Positions 47,585 to 57,007 of a stretch of 64,000 nucleotides of DNA are shown piece by piece. The notes below the pieces were generated by a model. That model was given only the letters and a program-made list of their open reading frames with translations. It did no database searches and was not told where the DNA came from. The stretch's first letter is position 1. The number at the start of each line of letters is the position of its first letter. A program made the translations under genes and the position numbers. The DNA is from Burkholderia ubonensis subsp. mesacidophila (GTDB lineage: Bacteria; Pseudomonadota; Gammaproteobacteria; Burkholderiales; Burkholderiaceae): the NCBI RefSeq assembly GCF_002097715.1, contig NZ_CP020737.1:1488001-1552000 (forward strand), written 5' to 3'.

Positions 47585-49519
47585 ATGAGCGATCACACGT
47601 CAGTCTCGTCAGAGCGCCGCAGCGAACGGCGCGCGCACGCCTCCCAGTTCGACCTGCTGCGCGAACGCCGCTTCGCGCCGTTCTTCACGACCCAGTTTCT
47701 CGGCGCGCTGAACGACAACGTCTTCAAGATCGGCTTCACGTCGCTCGTCACTTACCACACCGCGCGGTTTTCCGGCGTCGATGCGAAGACCGCCGCGTTC
47801 ATGATTTCCGCGATCTTCATCCTGCCGTTCGTGCTGTTCTCGGCGACGTCCGGGCAGATTGCCGACAAGTACGACAAGGCGCGCCTCACGCGCTTCGTGA
47901 AGTCCTTCGAGATCGTGCTGATGCTCGTCGGCGCCGCCGGCTTCGTCACGCACAGCGCGGCGCTGCTGTACCTGTGCACGTTCATGATGGGGATGCACTC
48001 GACGCTGTTCGGGCCGGTCAAGTATTCATACCTGCCGCAGCACCTGGGCGAGCACGAGTTGGTCGGCGGCAACGGCCTCGTCGAGATGGGCACCTTCATC
48101 GCGATCCTGATCGGCACGATCATCGGCGGCGCGGCCGCGGGGCTGGCCGGCCGCGGCGAGCTCGTGCTCGCGGTGAGTTGCGTCGCGATCGCGCTCGCGG
48201 GGCGCATCGCCGCGCAGCGCGTGCCGCCGACGCCCGCGCCGCAGCCCGATCTCGTGATCAACTGGAACCCGGTCAGCGAAACGTGGCGCAACCTCGGGCT
48301 CGCGCGCCAGAACCGCACCGTGTTCCTGAGCCTGCTCGGCATCTCGTGGCTGTGGTTCGTCGGCGCGACGTTCCTCACGTCGTTCTTCAATTTCGCGAAG
48401 GACGTACTGTCCGCGAGCCCCGACGTCGTCACGATCCTGCTCGCGACGTTCTCGGTCGGCATCGGCATCGGCTCGCTGCTGTGCGAGCGGCTGTCGCAGC
48501 GGCGCGTCGAGATCGGCCTCGTGCCGCTCGGCTCGATCGGCATCAGCGCGTTCGCGATCGAGCTGTATTTCGCAAGCCATGCGCTGCCTGCGCCGGGGCA
48601 CCTGCTGTCGGTCGGCGAGTTCCTGGCCGGCGCACGCCACTGGCGCATCCTCGCCGACCTGTTCCTGCTCGCGATGTTCGGCGGCTTCTACAGCGTGCCG
48701 CTGTACGCGCTGATCCAGAGCCGCAGCGCGCCGACGCACCGCGCGCGGATCATCGCCGCGAACAACATCCTCAACGCGCTGTTCATGATCGTGTCGGCGG
48801 TGATGGCGATGGCGCTGACCAAGGCGGGCGTCAGCATTCCGGGCATCTTCCTCGTCACCGCGCTGCTCAACGTCGTGGTCGCGACCTACATCTACCTGCT
48901 CGTGCCCGAATTCCTGCTGCGCTTCGTCGCGTGGGTGCTCGTGCATACGTTCTACCGGATTCGGCTCGTGCACGCGGAGCGGATTCCGGAAGAAGGGGCG
49001 GCGGTGCTCGTCTGCAATCACGTCAGCTATGTCGACGCGCTGGTGCTCGCGGCCGCGAGCCCGCGTCCGATCCGCTTCGTGATGGATCACCGGATCTTCA
49101 AGACGCCGTTCGCAAGCTGGGTGTTCCGGCACGCGAAGGCGATCCCGATCGCGCCGCGCCATGAGAACCCCGAGATGCTCGCGCGCGCATACGACGCGTG
49201 CGAGGACGCGCTGCGGGAAGGGGAACTGGTCTGCATCTTCCCCGAGGGCAAGCTGACGAAGACCGGCGACATCAACACGTTCCATCACGGCGTGACGGAG
49301 ATCCTGCGCCGTACGCCGGCGCCGGTGATTCCGATGGCGCTGCGCGGCCTGTGGGGCAGCGTGTTCTCGCGGCACGCGGACGCGCGCTGGCCGCGGCCCG
49401 TGAAGCGCGGCGTGATGAGCCGGCTGACGCTTGCGGTCGGCGAGCCGTTGCCGGCGGCGCTCGCGACGCCGGAGGCGCTGCAGGCCGCGGTGGCCGAATT
49501 GCGCGGCGCGCGCAAGTAG
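47585..49519 (+). CDS. MFS transporter fused to a PlsC-type acyltransferase (LplT-Aas-like, lacking the ligase domain)
   Basis: 644 residues. The first 425 form an MFS transporter (FTTQFLGALNDNVFKIGF, STLFGPVKYSYLPQHLG, ANNILNALFMIVSAVMAM) resembling lysophospholipid flippase LplT. Residues about 430-640 are a 1-acylglycerol-3-phosphate acyltransferase domain with the HX4D motif NHVSYVDAL and FPEGKLTKTGD. In many bacteria this pair is joined to an acyl-ACP synthetase (Aas) domain; here it stops after the acyltransferase. It probably imports and re-acylates lysophospholipids at the inner membrane. Confidence 0.85.
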   Translation: MSDHTSVSSERRSERRAHASQFDLLRERRFAPFFTTQFLGALNDNVFKIGFTSLVTYHTARFSGVDAKTAAFMISAIFILPFVLFSATSGQIADKYDKARLTRFVKSFEIVLMLVGAAGFVTHSAALLYLCTFMMGMHSTLFGPVKYSYLPQHLGEHELVGGNGLVEMGTFIAILIGTIIGGAAAGLAGRGELVLAVSCVAIALAGRIAAQRVPPTPAPQPDLVINWNPVSETWRNLGLARQNRTVFLSLLGISWLWFVGATFLTSFFNFAKDVLSASPDVVTILLATFSVGIGIGSLLCERLSQRRVEIGLVPLGSIGISAFAIELYFASHALPAPGHLLSVGEFLAGARHWRILADLFLLAMFGGFYSVPLYALIQSRSAPTHRARIIAANNILNALFMIVSAVMAMALTKAGVSIPGIFLVTALLNVVVATYIYLLVPEFLLRFVAWVLVHTFYRIRLVHAERIPEEGAAVLVCNHVSYVDALVLAAASPRPIRFVMDHRIFKTPFASWVFRHAKAIPIAPRHENPEMLARAYDACEDALREGELVCIFPEGKLTKTGDINTFHHGVTEILRRTPAPVIPMALRGLWGSVFSRHADARWPRPVKRGVMSRLTLAVGEPLPAALATPEALQAAVAELRGARK

Positions 49520-49675
49520 CGGCGGGCAGGGCGGGGTCGCATCGCGCGGCCCGCGCCGCCGGGACGGCTGGCATAATAGCGGCTCAGCTAAACTTTTCGA
49601 CCGGCGAACGATCGATCGGCCCGCGTTTCGGGGGCGGCGCATCGGTTTGCCTATCTCTCTTTGGGCGGTTCCACC

Positions 49676-50776
49676 ATGTCCGGCAATACCCTCGGCACGC
49701 TTTTCACTGTCACGACCTTCGGCGAATCGCACGGTCCCGCGATCGGCTGCGTGATCGACGGCTGCCCGCCGGGCATGGGGCTGACCGAGGCCGACATCCA
49801 GCAGGAGCTCGACCGCCGCAAGCCCGGCACGTCGCGGCATGTCACGCAGCGGCAGGAGGCCGACGAGGTCGAGATCCTGTCGGGCGTGTTCGAAGGGCTC
49901 ACGACCGGCGCGCCGATCGCGCTCCTGATCCGCAACACCGACCAGCGCAGCAAGGACTACGGCAACATCGTCGAGACGTTCCGGCCTGGGCACGCCGACT
50001 ACACGTACTGGCAGAAATACGGGATCCGCGACTATCGCGGCGGCGGCCGCTCGTCCGCGCGCCTGACCGCGCCGATCGTCGGCGCGGGCGCGGTCGCGAA
50101 GAAGTGGCTGCGCGAGCGGTTCGGCGTCGAAGTGCGCGGCTGCATGAGCGCGCTCGGCGAGATCGACGTGCCGTTCGTCGACTGGTCGCACGTGAGCGAG
50201 AATCCGTTCTTCTCGCCGAACGCCGACATCGTGCCGCAGCTCGAGGCGTACATGGACGCGCTGCGCAAGGACGGCGACTCCATCGGCGCGCGCATCGACG
50301 TCGTCGCATCCGGCGTGCCGGTCGGCTGGGGCGAGCCGGTGTTCGACCGCCTCGACGCGGACATCGCGAAGGCGATGATGAGCATCAACGCGGTGAAGGG
50401 CGTCGAGATCGGCGCGGGCTTCGCGAGCGTCGCGCAGCGTGGTTCGGTACACGGCGACGAGCTGACGCCGGCCGGTTTCGTCGGCAATCAGGCGGGCGGC
50501 GTGCTCGGCGGCATCTCGACCGGGCAGGACATCACGGTGTCGATCGCGATCAAGCCGACGTCGAGCATCCGCACGCCGCGCCGCTCGATCACGAAGGCGG
50601 GCGAGCCCGCGACGGTGGAAACGTTCGGGCGTCATGATCCGTGCGTCGGCATCCGCGCGACGCCGATCGCGGAATCGATGCTCGCGCTGGTGCTGATCGA
50701 TCACGCGCTGCGCCATCGTGCGCAATGCGGCGACGTCGAAACGCATACGCCGAAGATCGCCGGCAGCGCGACCTGA
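49676..50776 (+). CDS. aroC: Chorismate synthase
   Basis: 366 residues, full length. It makes chorismate from 5-enolpyruvylshikimate-3-phosphate using reduced FMN (EC 4.2.3.5), the last shikimate-pathway step. The three family signatures are present: [18 protein letters not shown] near residue 15, [15 protein letters not shown] with [11 protein letters not shown] near residue 120, and [15 protein letters not shown] near residue 320. The ATG is chosen over an in-frame TTG five codons upstream. The last plus-strand gene before a strong terminator. Confidence 0.96.
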   Translation: MSGNTLGTLFTVTTFGESHGPAIGCVIDGCPPGMGLTEADIQQELDRRKPGTSRHVTQRQEADEVEILSGVFEGLTTGAPIALLIRNTDQRSKDYGNIVETFRPGHADYTYWQKYGIRDYRGGGRSSARLTAPIVGAGAVAKKWLRERFGVEVRGCMSALGEIDVPFVDWSHVSENPFFSPNADIVPQLEAYMDALRKDGDSIGARIDVVASGVPVGWGEPVFDRLDADIAKAMMSINAVKGVEIGAGFASVAQRGSVHGDELTPAGFVGNQAGGVLGGISTGQDITVSIAIKPTSSIRTPRRSITKAGEPATVETFGRHDPCVGIRATPIAESMLALVLIDHALRHRAQCGDVETHTPKIAGSAT

Positions 50777-50824
50777 TCCGACCTGAATGCCGCCGCGTAG
50801 ACGGCAGGCCGTCGAATCCATGTA

Positions 50825-50862
50825 AAACGGGGTGCTGCATCGAGCGGCACCCCGTTTCGTTT
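50825..50862 (+). terminator. Rho-independent terminator of aroC
   Basis: An 11-bp perfect stem (50825-50835 with 50847-50857, arm AAACGGGGTGC) and an 11-base loop, followed by TTTCGTTT, lie 48 bases after the aroC stop. Confidence 0.85.
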
Positions 50863-50870
50863 GAGCGGCA

Positions 50871-50898
50871 AAAAAAGCGCCGCTCGAGGCGGCGCTTT
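50871..50898 (-). terminator. Rho-independent terminator of the ETF-QO gene
   Basis: A 10-bp perfect stem (50874-50883 with 50889-50898, arm AAAGCGCCGC) and a 5-base loop lie directly after the ETF-QO stop. Read on the minus strand it runs into six or seven T residues. Confidence 0.85.
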
Positions 50899-50906
50899 CC
50901 GGCACG

Positions 50907-52580
50907 TCACATGTTCGGGTAGTTCGGCCCGCCGCCGCCTTCCGGCGTGACCCACACGATGTTCTGCGTCGGGTCCTTGATGTCGCAGGTCTTGCAGTGC
51001 ACGCAGTTCTGCGCGTTGATCACGAGGCGATCGCTGCCGTCGTCGTTCTTCACGAACTCATACACCGCCGCCGGGCAGAACCGGCCTTCCGGCCCCGCGT
51101 ACGTGCGCAGGTTCACGTTCACCGGCACGTTCGCATCCTTCAGCGTCAGGTGCGCCGGCTGGTTCTCCTCGTGGTTCGTGTTCGAGATGAACACCGACGA
51201 CAGCCGGTCGAACGTCAGCTTGCCGTCCGGCTTCGGATACTCGATCGGCTCGCACTGCGACGCCGGCTTCAGCATCTCGTGGTCCGCGTGCTTGTGATGC
51301 AGCGTCCACGGCACGTTGCCGCCCATCACCTTCTGTTCGAGGCCGACCATCAGCGTGCCGAGATACAGCCCCTTCGCCATCCACTGCTTGAAGTTGCGCG
51401 CACGGTACAGCTCGGTGTACAGCCACGACTGCTTGAACGCATCCGGATACGCGTTGAGCTCGTCGCTCTGGCGGCCGGCCTGCACCGCGTCGAACGCGGC
51501 GTCCGCCGCCAGCATGCCGGTCTTGATCGCCGCGTGGCTGCCCTTGATCCGCGACGCGTTCAGGAAGCCCGCATCGTCGCCGATCAGCGCGCCGCCCGGG
51601 AACACCGTCTTCGGCAGCGACAGCAGCCCGCCCGCGGTGATCGCGCGCGCGCCGTACGACACGCGCTTGCCGCCTTCGAGGAACGCGCGGATCGACGGGT
51701 GCGTCTTGTAGCGCTGGAACTCCTCGAACGGCGACAGGTACGGGTTCGTATAGCCAAGGCCGACCACGAAGCCGACCACGACCTGGTTGTTGTCCATGTG
51801 GTACAGGAACGAGCCGCCGTAGGTGTCCGACTTCAGCGGCCAGCCGGCGGTGTGGATCACGAGGCCCGGCTTGTGCTTGGCCGGATCGATTTCCCACAGC
51901 TCCTTGATGCCGATCCCGTACGCCTGCGGATCGGCGTTCGCGTCCAGCTTGAACTTCGAGATCAGCTGGCGGCCGAGGTGGCCGCGGCAGCCTTCGGCGA
52001 ACAGCGTGTACTTCGCGTGCAGTTCCATGCCGAGCTGGAAGTTCTCGGTCGGCTCGCCGTCCTTGCCGATGCCCATGTTGCCGGTCGCGACGCCCTTCAC
52101 GGAGCCGTCGTCGTTGTAGAGGATCTCGGCGGCCGGGAAGCCCGGGAAGATCTCGACGCCCAGCGCTTCCGCCTGCGCCCCGAGCCAGCGCGTGACGTTG
52201 CCCAGCGAGATCACGTAGTTGCCGTGGTTCTTGAAGTTGTCCGGCAGCGCCCAGTTCGGCGTCTGCATCGCGCTCTTCTCGGACAGGAACAGGAAGCGGT
52301 CTTCGGTCACCTCGACGGTGAGCGGCGCGCCCTGTTCCTTCCAGTCGGGGAACAGCTCGCCGATCGCGCGCGGATCCATCACCGCGCCCGACAGGATGTG
52401 CGCGCCGATTTCCGAGCCCTTCTCGAGCACGCAGACGCCGATCTCGGCGCCTTTTTCAGCGGCGAGCTGCTTGAGCCGGATCGCCGCGGACAGCCCGGCA
52501 GGGCCGCCGCCGACGATCACGACGTCGTATTCCATCGATTCGCGCGGGCCGTATTGCTCGATGAGGCTTGCGGGGGTCAT
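50907..52580 (-). CDS. Electron transfer flavoprotein-ubiquinone oxidoreductase
   Basis: 557 residues, a membrane-associated flavoprotein passing electrons from ETF, and so from acyl-CoA dehydrogenases, to ubiquinone (EC 1.5.5.1). The FAD motif VVIVGGGPAGLSAAIRL is near residue 22. FAEGCRGHLGRQL and FPGGALIGDDAGFLN follow, and the 4Fe-4S cluster Cys lie in CVHCKTCDIKDPTQNI near residue 530 plus a Cys in GRFCPAAVYE. The ATG with GAGG upstream is preferred to an in-frame start 26 codons earlier. It is followed directly by its own terminator. Confidence 0.95.
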   Translation of the reverse strand: MTPASLIEQYGPRESMEYDVVIVGGGPAGLSAAIRLKQLAAEKGAEIGVCVLEKGSEIGAHILSGAVMDPRAIGELFPDWKEQGAPLTVEVTEDRFLFLSEKSAMQTPNWALPDNFKNHGNYVISLGNVTRWLGAQAEALGVEIFPGFPAAEILYNDDGSVKGVATGNMGIGKDGEPTENFQLGMELHAKYTLFAEGCRGHLGRQLISKFKLDANADPQAYGIGIKELWEIDPAKHKPGLVIHTAGWPLKSDTYGGSFLYHMDNNQVVVGFVVGLGYTNPYLSPFEEFQRYKTHPSIRAFLEGGKRVSYGARAITAGGLLSLPKTVFPGGALIGDDAGFLNASRIKGSHAAIKTGMLAADAAFDAVQAGRQSDELNAYPDAFKQSWLYTELYRARNFKQWMAKGLYLGTLMVGLEQKVMGGNVPWTLHHKHADHEMLKPASQCEPIEYPKPDGKLTFDRLSSVFISNTNHEENQPAHLTLKDANVPVNVNLRTYAGPEGRFCPAAVYEFVKNDDGSDRLVINAQNCVHCKTCDIKDPTQNIVWVTPEGGGGPNYPNM

Positions 52581-52756
52581 TGGCGTTCCTCTAACCGTTA
52601 GAATGCTTTTATTCGGGAGCGTATTGTCCGCGAAACGAAACGCTTGCCGCAACAGCATGCGGATAGATTAGCACGATCGTTCTATTTTTGTGCTAGGGTT
52701 ACGCCGCGTAAGCCGGGCCGTCCGCGGCGGAGAAACGACATCGAAAGGGGTGTGCA

Positions 52757-53533
52757 ATGGGTCGGTCGATCAATCTGGAAGGCAAGGTCGCGCTGGTCAC
52801 GGGCGCTTCGAGCGGGCTCGGCCAGCGCTTTGCGCAGGTGCTGTCGCAGGCGGGCGCGAAGGTCGTGCTTGCGAGCCGGCGCGTCGAGCGGCTCAAGGAG
52901 CTGCGCGCGGAGATCGAGGCGGCGGGCGGCGCCGCGCACGTGGTGTCGCTCGATGTCACCGATGTCCAGAGCATCAAGGCGGCCGTCGCGCATGCCGAAA
53001 CGGAAGCCGGCACCATCGACATCCTCGTCAATAATTCGGGCGTGTCGACGATGCAGAAGCTCGTCGACGTGACGCCCAGCGATTTCGAGTTCGTGTTCGA
53101 CACGAATACGCGCGGCGCGTTTTTCGTCGCACAGGAAGTCGCGAAGCGGATGATGATGCGCACCAATGGCAACGGCAAGCCGCCTTACCGGATCATCAAC
53201 ATCGCATCGGTGGCCGGGCTGCGCGTGTTCCCGCAGATCGGCCTGTACGCGATGAGCAAGGCCGCGGTCGTGCACATGACGCGCGCGATGGCGCTCGAAT
53301 GGGGGCGTCACGGCATCAACGTCAACGCGATCTGCCCCGGCTATATCGACACGGAAATCAATCACTACCTGTGGGAAACCGAGCAGGGCCAGAAGCTGCA
53401 GTCGATGCTGCCGCGCCGGCGCGTCGGCAAGCCGCAGGATCTCGACGGGCTGCTGCTGCTGCTCGCGGCCGACGAGTCGCAGTTCGTCAACGGCTCGATC
53501 ATCTCCGCGGACGACGGCTTCGGCCTCGCGTGA
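52757..53533 (+). CDS. SDR-family oxidoreductase
   Basis: 258 residues, classical SDR: TGASSGLGQRFA (about 15-26), NNSG (about 92-95), and YAMSKAAVVHMTRAMALEWG with the catalytic YxxxK near residue 168. LLAADESQFVNGSIISADDG is the usual C-terminal block. GAAAGGGG 5 bases upstream supports the start. It lies divergent from the ETF-QO gene and 41 bases before an acyl-CoA thioesterase. With these neighbours a role on hydroxyacyl- or ketoacyl-CoA substrates is plausible but unproven. Confidence 0.88.
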   Translation: MGRSINLEGKVALVTGASSGLGQRFAQVLSQAGAKVVLASRRVERLKELRAEIEAAGGAAHVVSLDVTDVQSIKAAVAHAETEAGTIDILVNNSGVSTMQKLVDVTPSDFEFVFDTNTRGAFFVAQEVAKRMMMRTNGNGKPPYRIINIASVAGLRVFPQIGLYAMSKAAVVHMTRAMALEWGRHGINVNAICPGYIDTEINHYLWETEQGQKLQSMLPRRRVGKPQDLDGLLLLLAADESQFVNGSIISADDGFGLA

Positions 53534-53574
53534 CCGGACGATTTACAGCAACACTCAGCAACAAAGATGAAGCA

Positions 53575-54006
53575 ATGAGCGATTACTCCCCTGTTTTTGA
53601 GATGTCGATGCCGATCCGCTGGGGCGACATGGACGCGTTCGGACACGTGAACAACACGGTCTATTTCCGTTACATGGAGCAGGTGCGGATTTCCTGGTTC
53701 GAGACGCTCGGCATCGCCGGCGGCAACGGCGAAGGGCAGGGGCCGGTCATCGTGACCGCATCGATGGAGTTCCTCAAGCAGCTGCACTACCCGGGCGACG
53801 TGATCGCGAAGATGTCGGCCGCGAAGCCGGGGCGCAGCAGCTTCGATACCGGCTTCGAGCTGACCCGCGCGGACGATCCGCACCATGTCTATGCGCGCGG
53901 CAGTGCGCGCTGCGTGTGGGTCGACTACACGCTCGGCAAGTCGGTGCCGTTGCCGCAACTGCTGCGCGATACGATCGAGCGCGCGCTCGCCGCCAGGATC
54001 GACTGA
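53575..54006 (+). CDS. Hotdog-fold acyl-CoA thioesterase
   Basis: 143 residues, single hotdog domain. PIRWGDMDAFGHVNNTVYFR near residue 13 is the active-site signature with the catalytic Asp. It is related to the thioesterase at the start of the window but clearly a different gene. It follows the SDR by 41 bases on the same strand and probably shares its transcript. It would hydrolyse a medium- or branched-chain acyl-CoA; the chain specificity cannot be told. Confidence 0.87.
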   Translation: MSDYSPVFEMSMPIRWGDMDAFGHVNNTVYFRYMEQVRISWFETLGIAGGNGEGQGPVIVTASMEFLKQLHYPGDVIAKMSAAKPGRSSFDTGFELTRADDPHHVYARGSARCVWVDYTLGKSVPLPQLLRDTIERALAARID

Positions 54007-54039
54007 AGTCCGGGCGCGACGGACGTCGCGCCGCGCCGC

Positions 54040-54585
54040 TCAATGGCCGAGCAGACGCTGCAGCAGCTCGGCGGTGTTCCCCGTCCCGTACTTGCGCATC
54101 AGCCGCGCGCGATAGATGTCGACCGTGCGCGAGCTGATGTCGAGCACCCGGCCGATCTGCTTGCTCGTCTTGCCGGTCGCGAGCTGCGCGGCGATCTCGC
54201 GCTCGCGCGGCGTCAGCGCGACGGCGACCAGGCGGGTCGCGCTCAGGTCCTCGAACGTCCAGACGCCGGCCGCGAGCGGCGCGGTGCGGTCCAGCGCGCG
54301 GCCCGTCACGTGGCACCAGAACAGCTCGCCGTCCGCGCGCCTCATGATCCGGTCGTCCGCATAGCTGCCGTCCACGACCATCACCCGCGAAATGCGCTCG
54401 CCGATCCGGTGGAATTCATCCGGCGACGGGTAGAGCACCTCGTACGATTTCCCGATCAGGTCGGCGCGCGTACAGCGGAAGATCGCCGCGACCGCGTCGT
54501 TGCAATCCTCGATCACGCGGTCGCGCGACATGACGAGGCCGATCGGCGCGAGATGGAAGGCGGTCTGGTAGTCGAGAGCGGGCAT
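54040..54585 (-). CDS. PAS-LuxR transcriptional regulator
   Basis: 181 residues: a PAS domain (about 8-115; FHLAPIGLVMSRDRVIEDCN, GKSYEVLYPS, ADGELFWCHVTG) joined directly to a LuxR-type helix-turn-helix (about 120-180; LTPREREIAAQLATGKTSKQ, SSRTVDIYRARLMRKYGT). There is no receiver domain, so it presumably senses a small molecule or redox signal by the PAS domain. It is divergent from the CoA-transferase genes by 227 bases and is their most likely regulator. The ATG chosen excludes a poorly conserved 18-residue upstream stretch. Confidence 0.85.
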   Translation of the reverse strand: MPALDYQTAFHLAPIGLVMSRDRVIEDCNDAVAAIFRCTRADLIGKSYEVLYPSPDEFHRIGERISRVMVVDGSYADDRIMRRADGELFWCHVTGRALDRTAPLAAGVWTFEDLSATRLVAVALTPREREIAAQLATGKTSKQIGRVLDISSRTVDIYRARLMRKYGTGNTAELLQRLLGH

Positions 54586-54812
54586 GGAAGCGGGCGAACG
54601 ATGGCAAATGCTTATGTATTTTTGCGTATTGTGCCGCATCCGCGCCGCATCGTACCCTTTCGGGCATCTCGCGGCGCTTGCCGCGGCATAAGAAGAAGCG
54701 CGTCGTCACGGCAGGCATTGCCGCGCATGCATAGAATGATGCGGCGGGCTCGTGAGCCACGCCGGCGCGCGAACCCAGTTTTGCTGGTTTCCATAGAGGA
54801 AGGGACATACAG

Positions 54813-55517
54813 ATGAACAAAGTCTATCCAAGCGCGGCGGCCGCGCTGGAGGGGATCGTCCAGGACGGACAGACCTTCGCGGTGGGCGGCTTCGGCCTGT
54901 GCGGCATCCCCGAGGCGCTGATCGGCGCGTTGCGCGATTCGGGCGTCAAGGGCATCACCTGCATCAGCAACAACGCGGGCGTCGACGGCTTCGGTCTCGG
55001 CCTGCTGCTCGAAACGCGCCAGATCAGGAAGATGATCTCGTCGTATGTCGGCGAGAACAAGGAGTTCGAGCGCCAGTACCTGGCGGGCGAGCTGGAGCTG
55101 GAATTCACGCCGCAGGGCACGCTCGCCGAGAAGCTGCGCGCGGGCGGCGCGGGCATCCCCGCGTTCTTCACCAATACCGGCTACGGCACCGTGATCGCGG
55201 AAGGCAAGGAAACGCGCCAGTTCGGCGATCGCCACTACGTGCTCGAGCCGTCGCTGACGGCCGACGTCGCGCTCGTGAAGGCGTGGAAGGCCGACAAGTC
55301 GGGCAACCTGATCTTTCGCCGCACGGCGCGCAACTTTAATCCGATGTGCGCGATGGCGGGCCGGATCACGGTCGCCGAGGTCGAGGAGATCGTCGAGAAC
55401 GGCGAGCTCGATCCGGACCAGGTCCACACGCCGGGGATTTTCGTGCAGCGGCTGGTGCTGAACGCGACGCCCGAGAAACGCATCGAACAACGCGTCGTGC
55501 GCGCGAAAGGAGACTGA
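54813..55517 (+). CDS. scoA: 3-oxoacid CoA-transferase subunit A
   Basis: 234 residues, alpha subunit of a class I CoA-transferase (SCOT/AtoD type). Landmarks are [20 protein letters not shown] near residue 28, [16 protein letters not shown] and KTRQF-like [10 protein letters not shown] in mid-sequence, and [20 protein letters not shown] near residue 180. With subunit B it transfers CoA from succinyl-CoA to acetoacetate or a similar acid, opening ketone-body catabolism. GAGGAAGGGAC precedes the start. One base separates its stop from the start of subunit B. Confidence 0.92.
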   Translation: MNKVYPSAAAALEGIVQDGQTFAVGGFGLCGIPEALIGALRDSGVKGITCISNNAGVDGFGLGLLLETRQIRKMISSYVGENKEFERQYLAGELELEFTPQGTLAEKLRAGGAGIPAFFTNTGYGTVIAEGKETRQFGDRHYVLEPSLTADVALVKAWKADKSGNLIFRRTARNFNPMCAMAGRITVAEVEEIVENGELDPDQVHTPGIFVQRLVLNATPEKRIEQRVVRAKGD

Positions 55518-55518
55518 C

Positions 55519-56160
55519 ATGGCTTGGAATCGTGACCAGATGGCCGCGCGCGCGGCGAAGGAATTGCAGGACGGCTTCTATGTGAACCTCGGCATCGGCT
55601 TGCCGACGCTCGTCGCGAACCACGTGCCGGAAGGCGTCGAAGTGTGGCTGCAGTCGGAGAACGGCCTGCTCGGCATCGGCCCGTCGCCGACCGAGGACGA
55701 AGTCGACGCCGACCTGATCAACGCGGGCAAGCAGACCGTCACGACGCTGCCGGGCTCGTCGATCTTCTCGTCCGCCGATTCGTTCGCGATGATTCGCGGC
55801 GGCCACATCAACCTCGCGATCCTCGGCGCGATGCAGGTCAGCAAGCAGGGCGACCTCGCGAACTGGATGATCCCGGGCAAGATGATCAAGGGAATGGGCG
55901 GCGCGATGGATCTCGTCGCCGGCGTGAAGCGCGTCGTCGTGCTGATGGAGCACGTCGCGAAGGGCGACCAGCACAAGATCCTCGAGGAATGCAACCTGCC
56001 GCTGACCGGCGTCGGCGTGGTCGACCTGATCGTCACCGATCTCGGCGTGATCGAAGTGACGCCGGCTGGCCTCAAGGTGATCGAACTTGCCGACGGCGTC
56101 AGCGTTGACGAGATCCAGGCGAAGACCGGTGCACCGCTCGACGTGAGCGCGGTCGCGTAA
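55519..56160 (+). CDS. scoB: 3-oxoacid CoA-transferase subunit B
   Basis: 213 residues, beta subunit of the same class I CoA-transferase. The catalytic Glu, which forms the CoA thioester, lies in the conserved [10 protein letters not shown] near residue 52. [28 protein letters not shown] and [16 protein letters not shown] complete the family pattern. The gene follows subunit A with one intervening base and ends 20 bases before a strong terminator, so the two form a bicistronic operon. Confidence 0.93.
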   Translation: MAWNRDQMAARAAKELQDGFYVNLGIGLPTLVANHVPEGVEVWLQSENGLLGIGPSPTEDEVDADLINAGKQTVTTLPGSSIFSSADSFAMIRGGHINLAILGAMQVSKQGDLANWMIPGKMIKGMGGAMDLVAGVKRVVVLMEHVAKGDQHKILEECNLPLTGVGVVDLIVTDLGVIEVTPAGLKVIELADGVSVDEIQAKTGAPLDVSAVA

Positions 56161-56180
56161 GCGCGTCGCGCACCATTCGG

Positions 56181-56213
56181 CGCCCCGCATTCCCGACGGA
56201 ATGCGGGGCGTTT
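56181..56213 (+). terminator. Rho-independent terminator of the CoA-transferase operon
   Basis: A 13-bp perfect stem (56181-56193 with 56198-56210, arm CGCCCCGCATTCC), a 4-base loop and TTT after it, 20 bases downstream of subunit B. Confidence 0.8.
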
Positions 56214-56256
56214 GTCATTCGGGTGTACCGAAGAACTACCGCGGTCGCCGCACGCG

Positions 56257-56973
56257 TCACGCGATCGTGCCGCCGCCGTCGACCAGCACGGTCGAGCCGG
56301 TCGCGTAGGGCGTCGTCGCCAGATAGACGATCGCGTTCGCGACGTCCTCGGGCTGGCCGACGCGGCGGGCGGGCAGCCGTTGCGCGGCATTCGCATACAG
56401 CGCGTCGCGCGCGTCGGGGGCGAGCTTGTCCCACATCGGCGTCGCGATCAGGCCCGGCGACACGGTATTCACGCGCACCGGCGCCAGCTCGAGCGCGAGG
56501 CCCCGGGCGAGCGCCTCGAGCGCCGCGTTGATCGCGCCCTGCAGCACGGACGACGCGCTCGGCCTCGCGCTGAGAAAACCCGACACGAACGTCAGCGAGC
56601 CGCCCGGCGCGATATCGATCGCGCGTGCGATGCGATACGCGCCCCAGAACTTGCTGTTCATCGCGGCCTGCGCGTCGTCGAACGGCAGCGAGCGGACCGG
56701 GCCGGCGGCCGTCCGGGCGGCGGAGATCACGACATGGTCGAACTGGCCGGCCCGCGCGCAGAACGCGTCGACGGCCGCGGTATCGGTGACGTCCAGCGTT
56801 TCGCGACGCACCGGGCTGTCGGGTGAAGCTGTGGCGGCCGCCGCCTTGTGCGGGTCGCGCGACGCGATCGTCACGGTCGCGCAGCGTTGCGCGAAGGCCT
56901 GCGCGGCGGCGGCGCCGATGCCGGAGCTGCCGCCGACGACAAGGACTTTCCTGCCATTGAGTGAATCGTTCAT
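56257..56973 (-). CDS. SDR-family protein with degenerate active site
   Basis: 238 residues. The cofactor loop GGSSGIGAAAA (about 14-24) and C-terminal YLATTPYATGSTVLVDGGG are typical of SDRs. The place of the catalytic YxxxK reads QGAIN, aligned through the following AALEALARGLALELAP, and the usual NNAG block reads SAAR. It may therefore bind NAD(P) without classical SDR chemistry, or use other residues. It is the third gene of a minus-strand run after a SnoaL-like protein and a Tat-exported deacetylase, 34 bases after the latter. Confidence 0.82.
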   Translation of the reverse strand: MNDSLNGRKVLVVGGSSGIGAAAAQAFAQRCATVTIASRDPHKAAAATASPDSPVRRETLDVTDTAAVDAFCARAGQFDHVVISAARTAAGPVRSLPFDDAQAAMNSKFWGAYRIARAIDIAPGGSLTFVSGFLSARPSASSVLQGAINAALEALARGLALELAPVRVNTVSPGLIATPMWDKLAPDARDALYANAAQRLPARRVGQPEDVANAIVYLATTPYATGSTVLVDGGGTIA

Positions 56974-57007
56974 GATGGTCGGTTCGGATGAGCGTGGGTG
57001 CGTTCGT

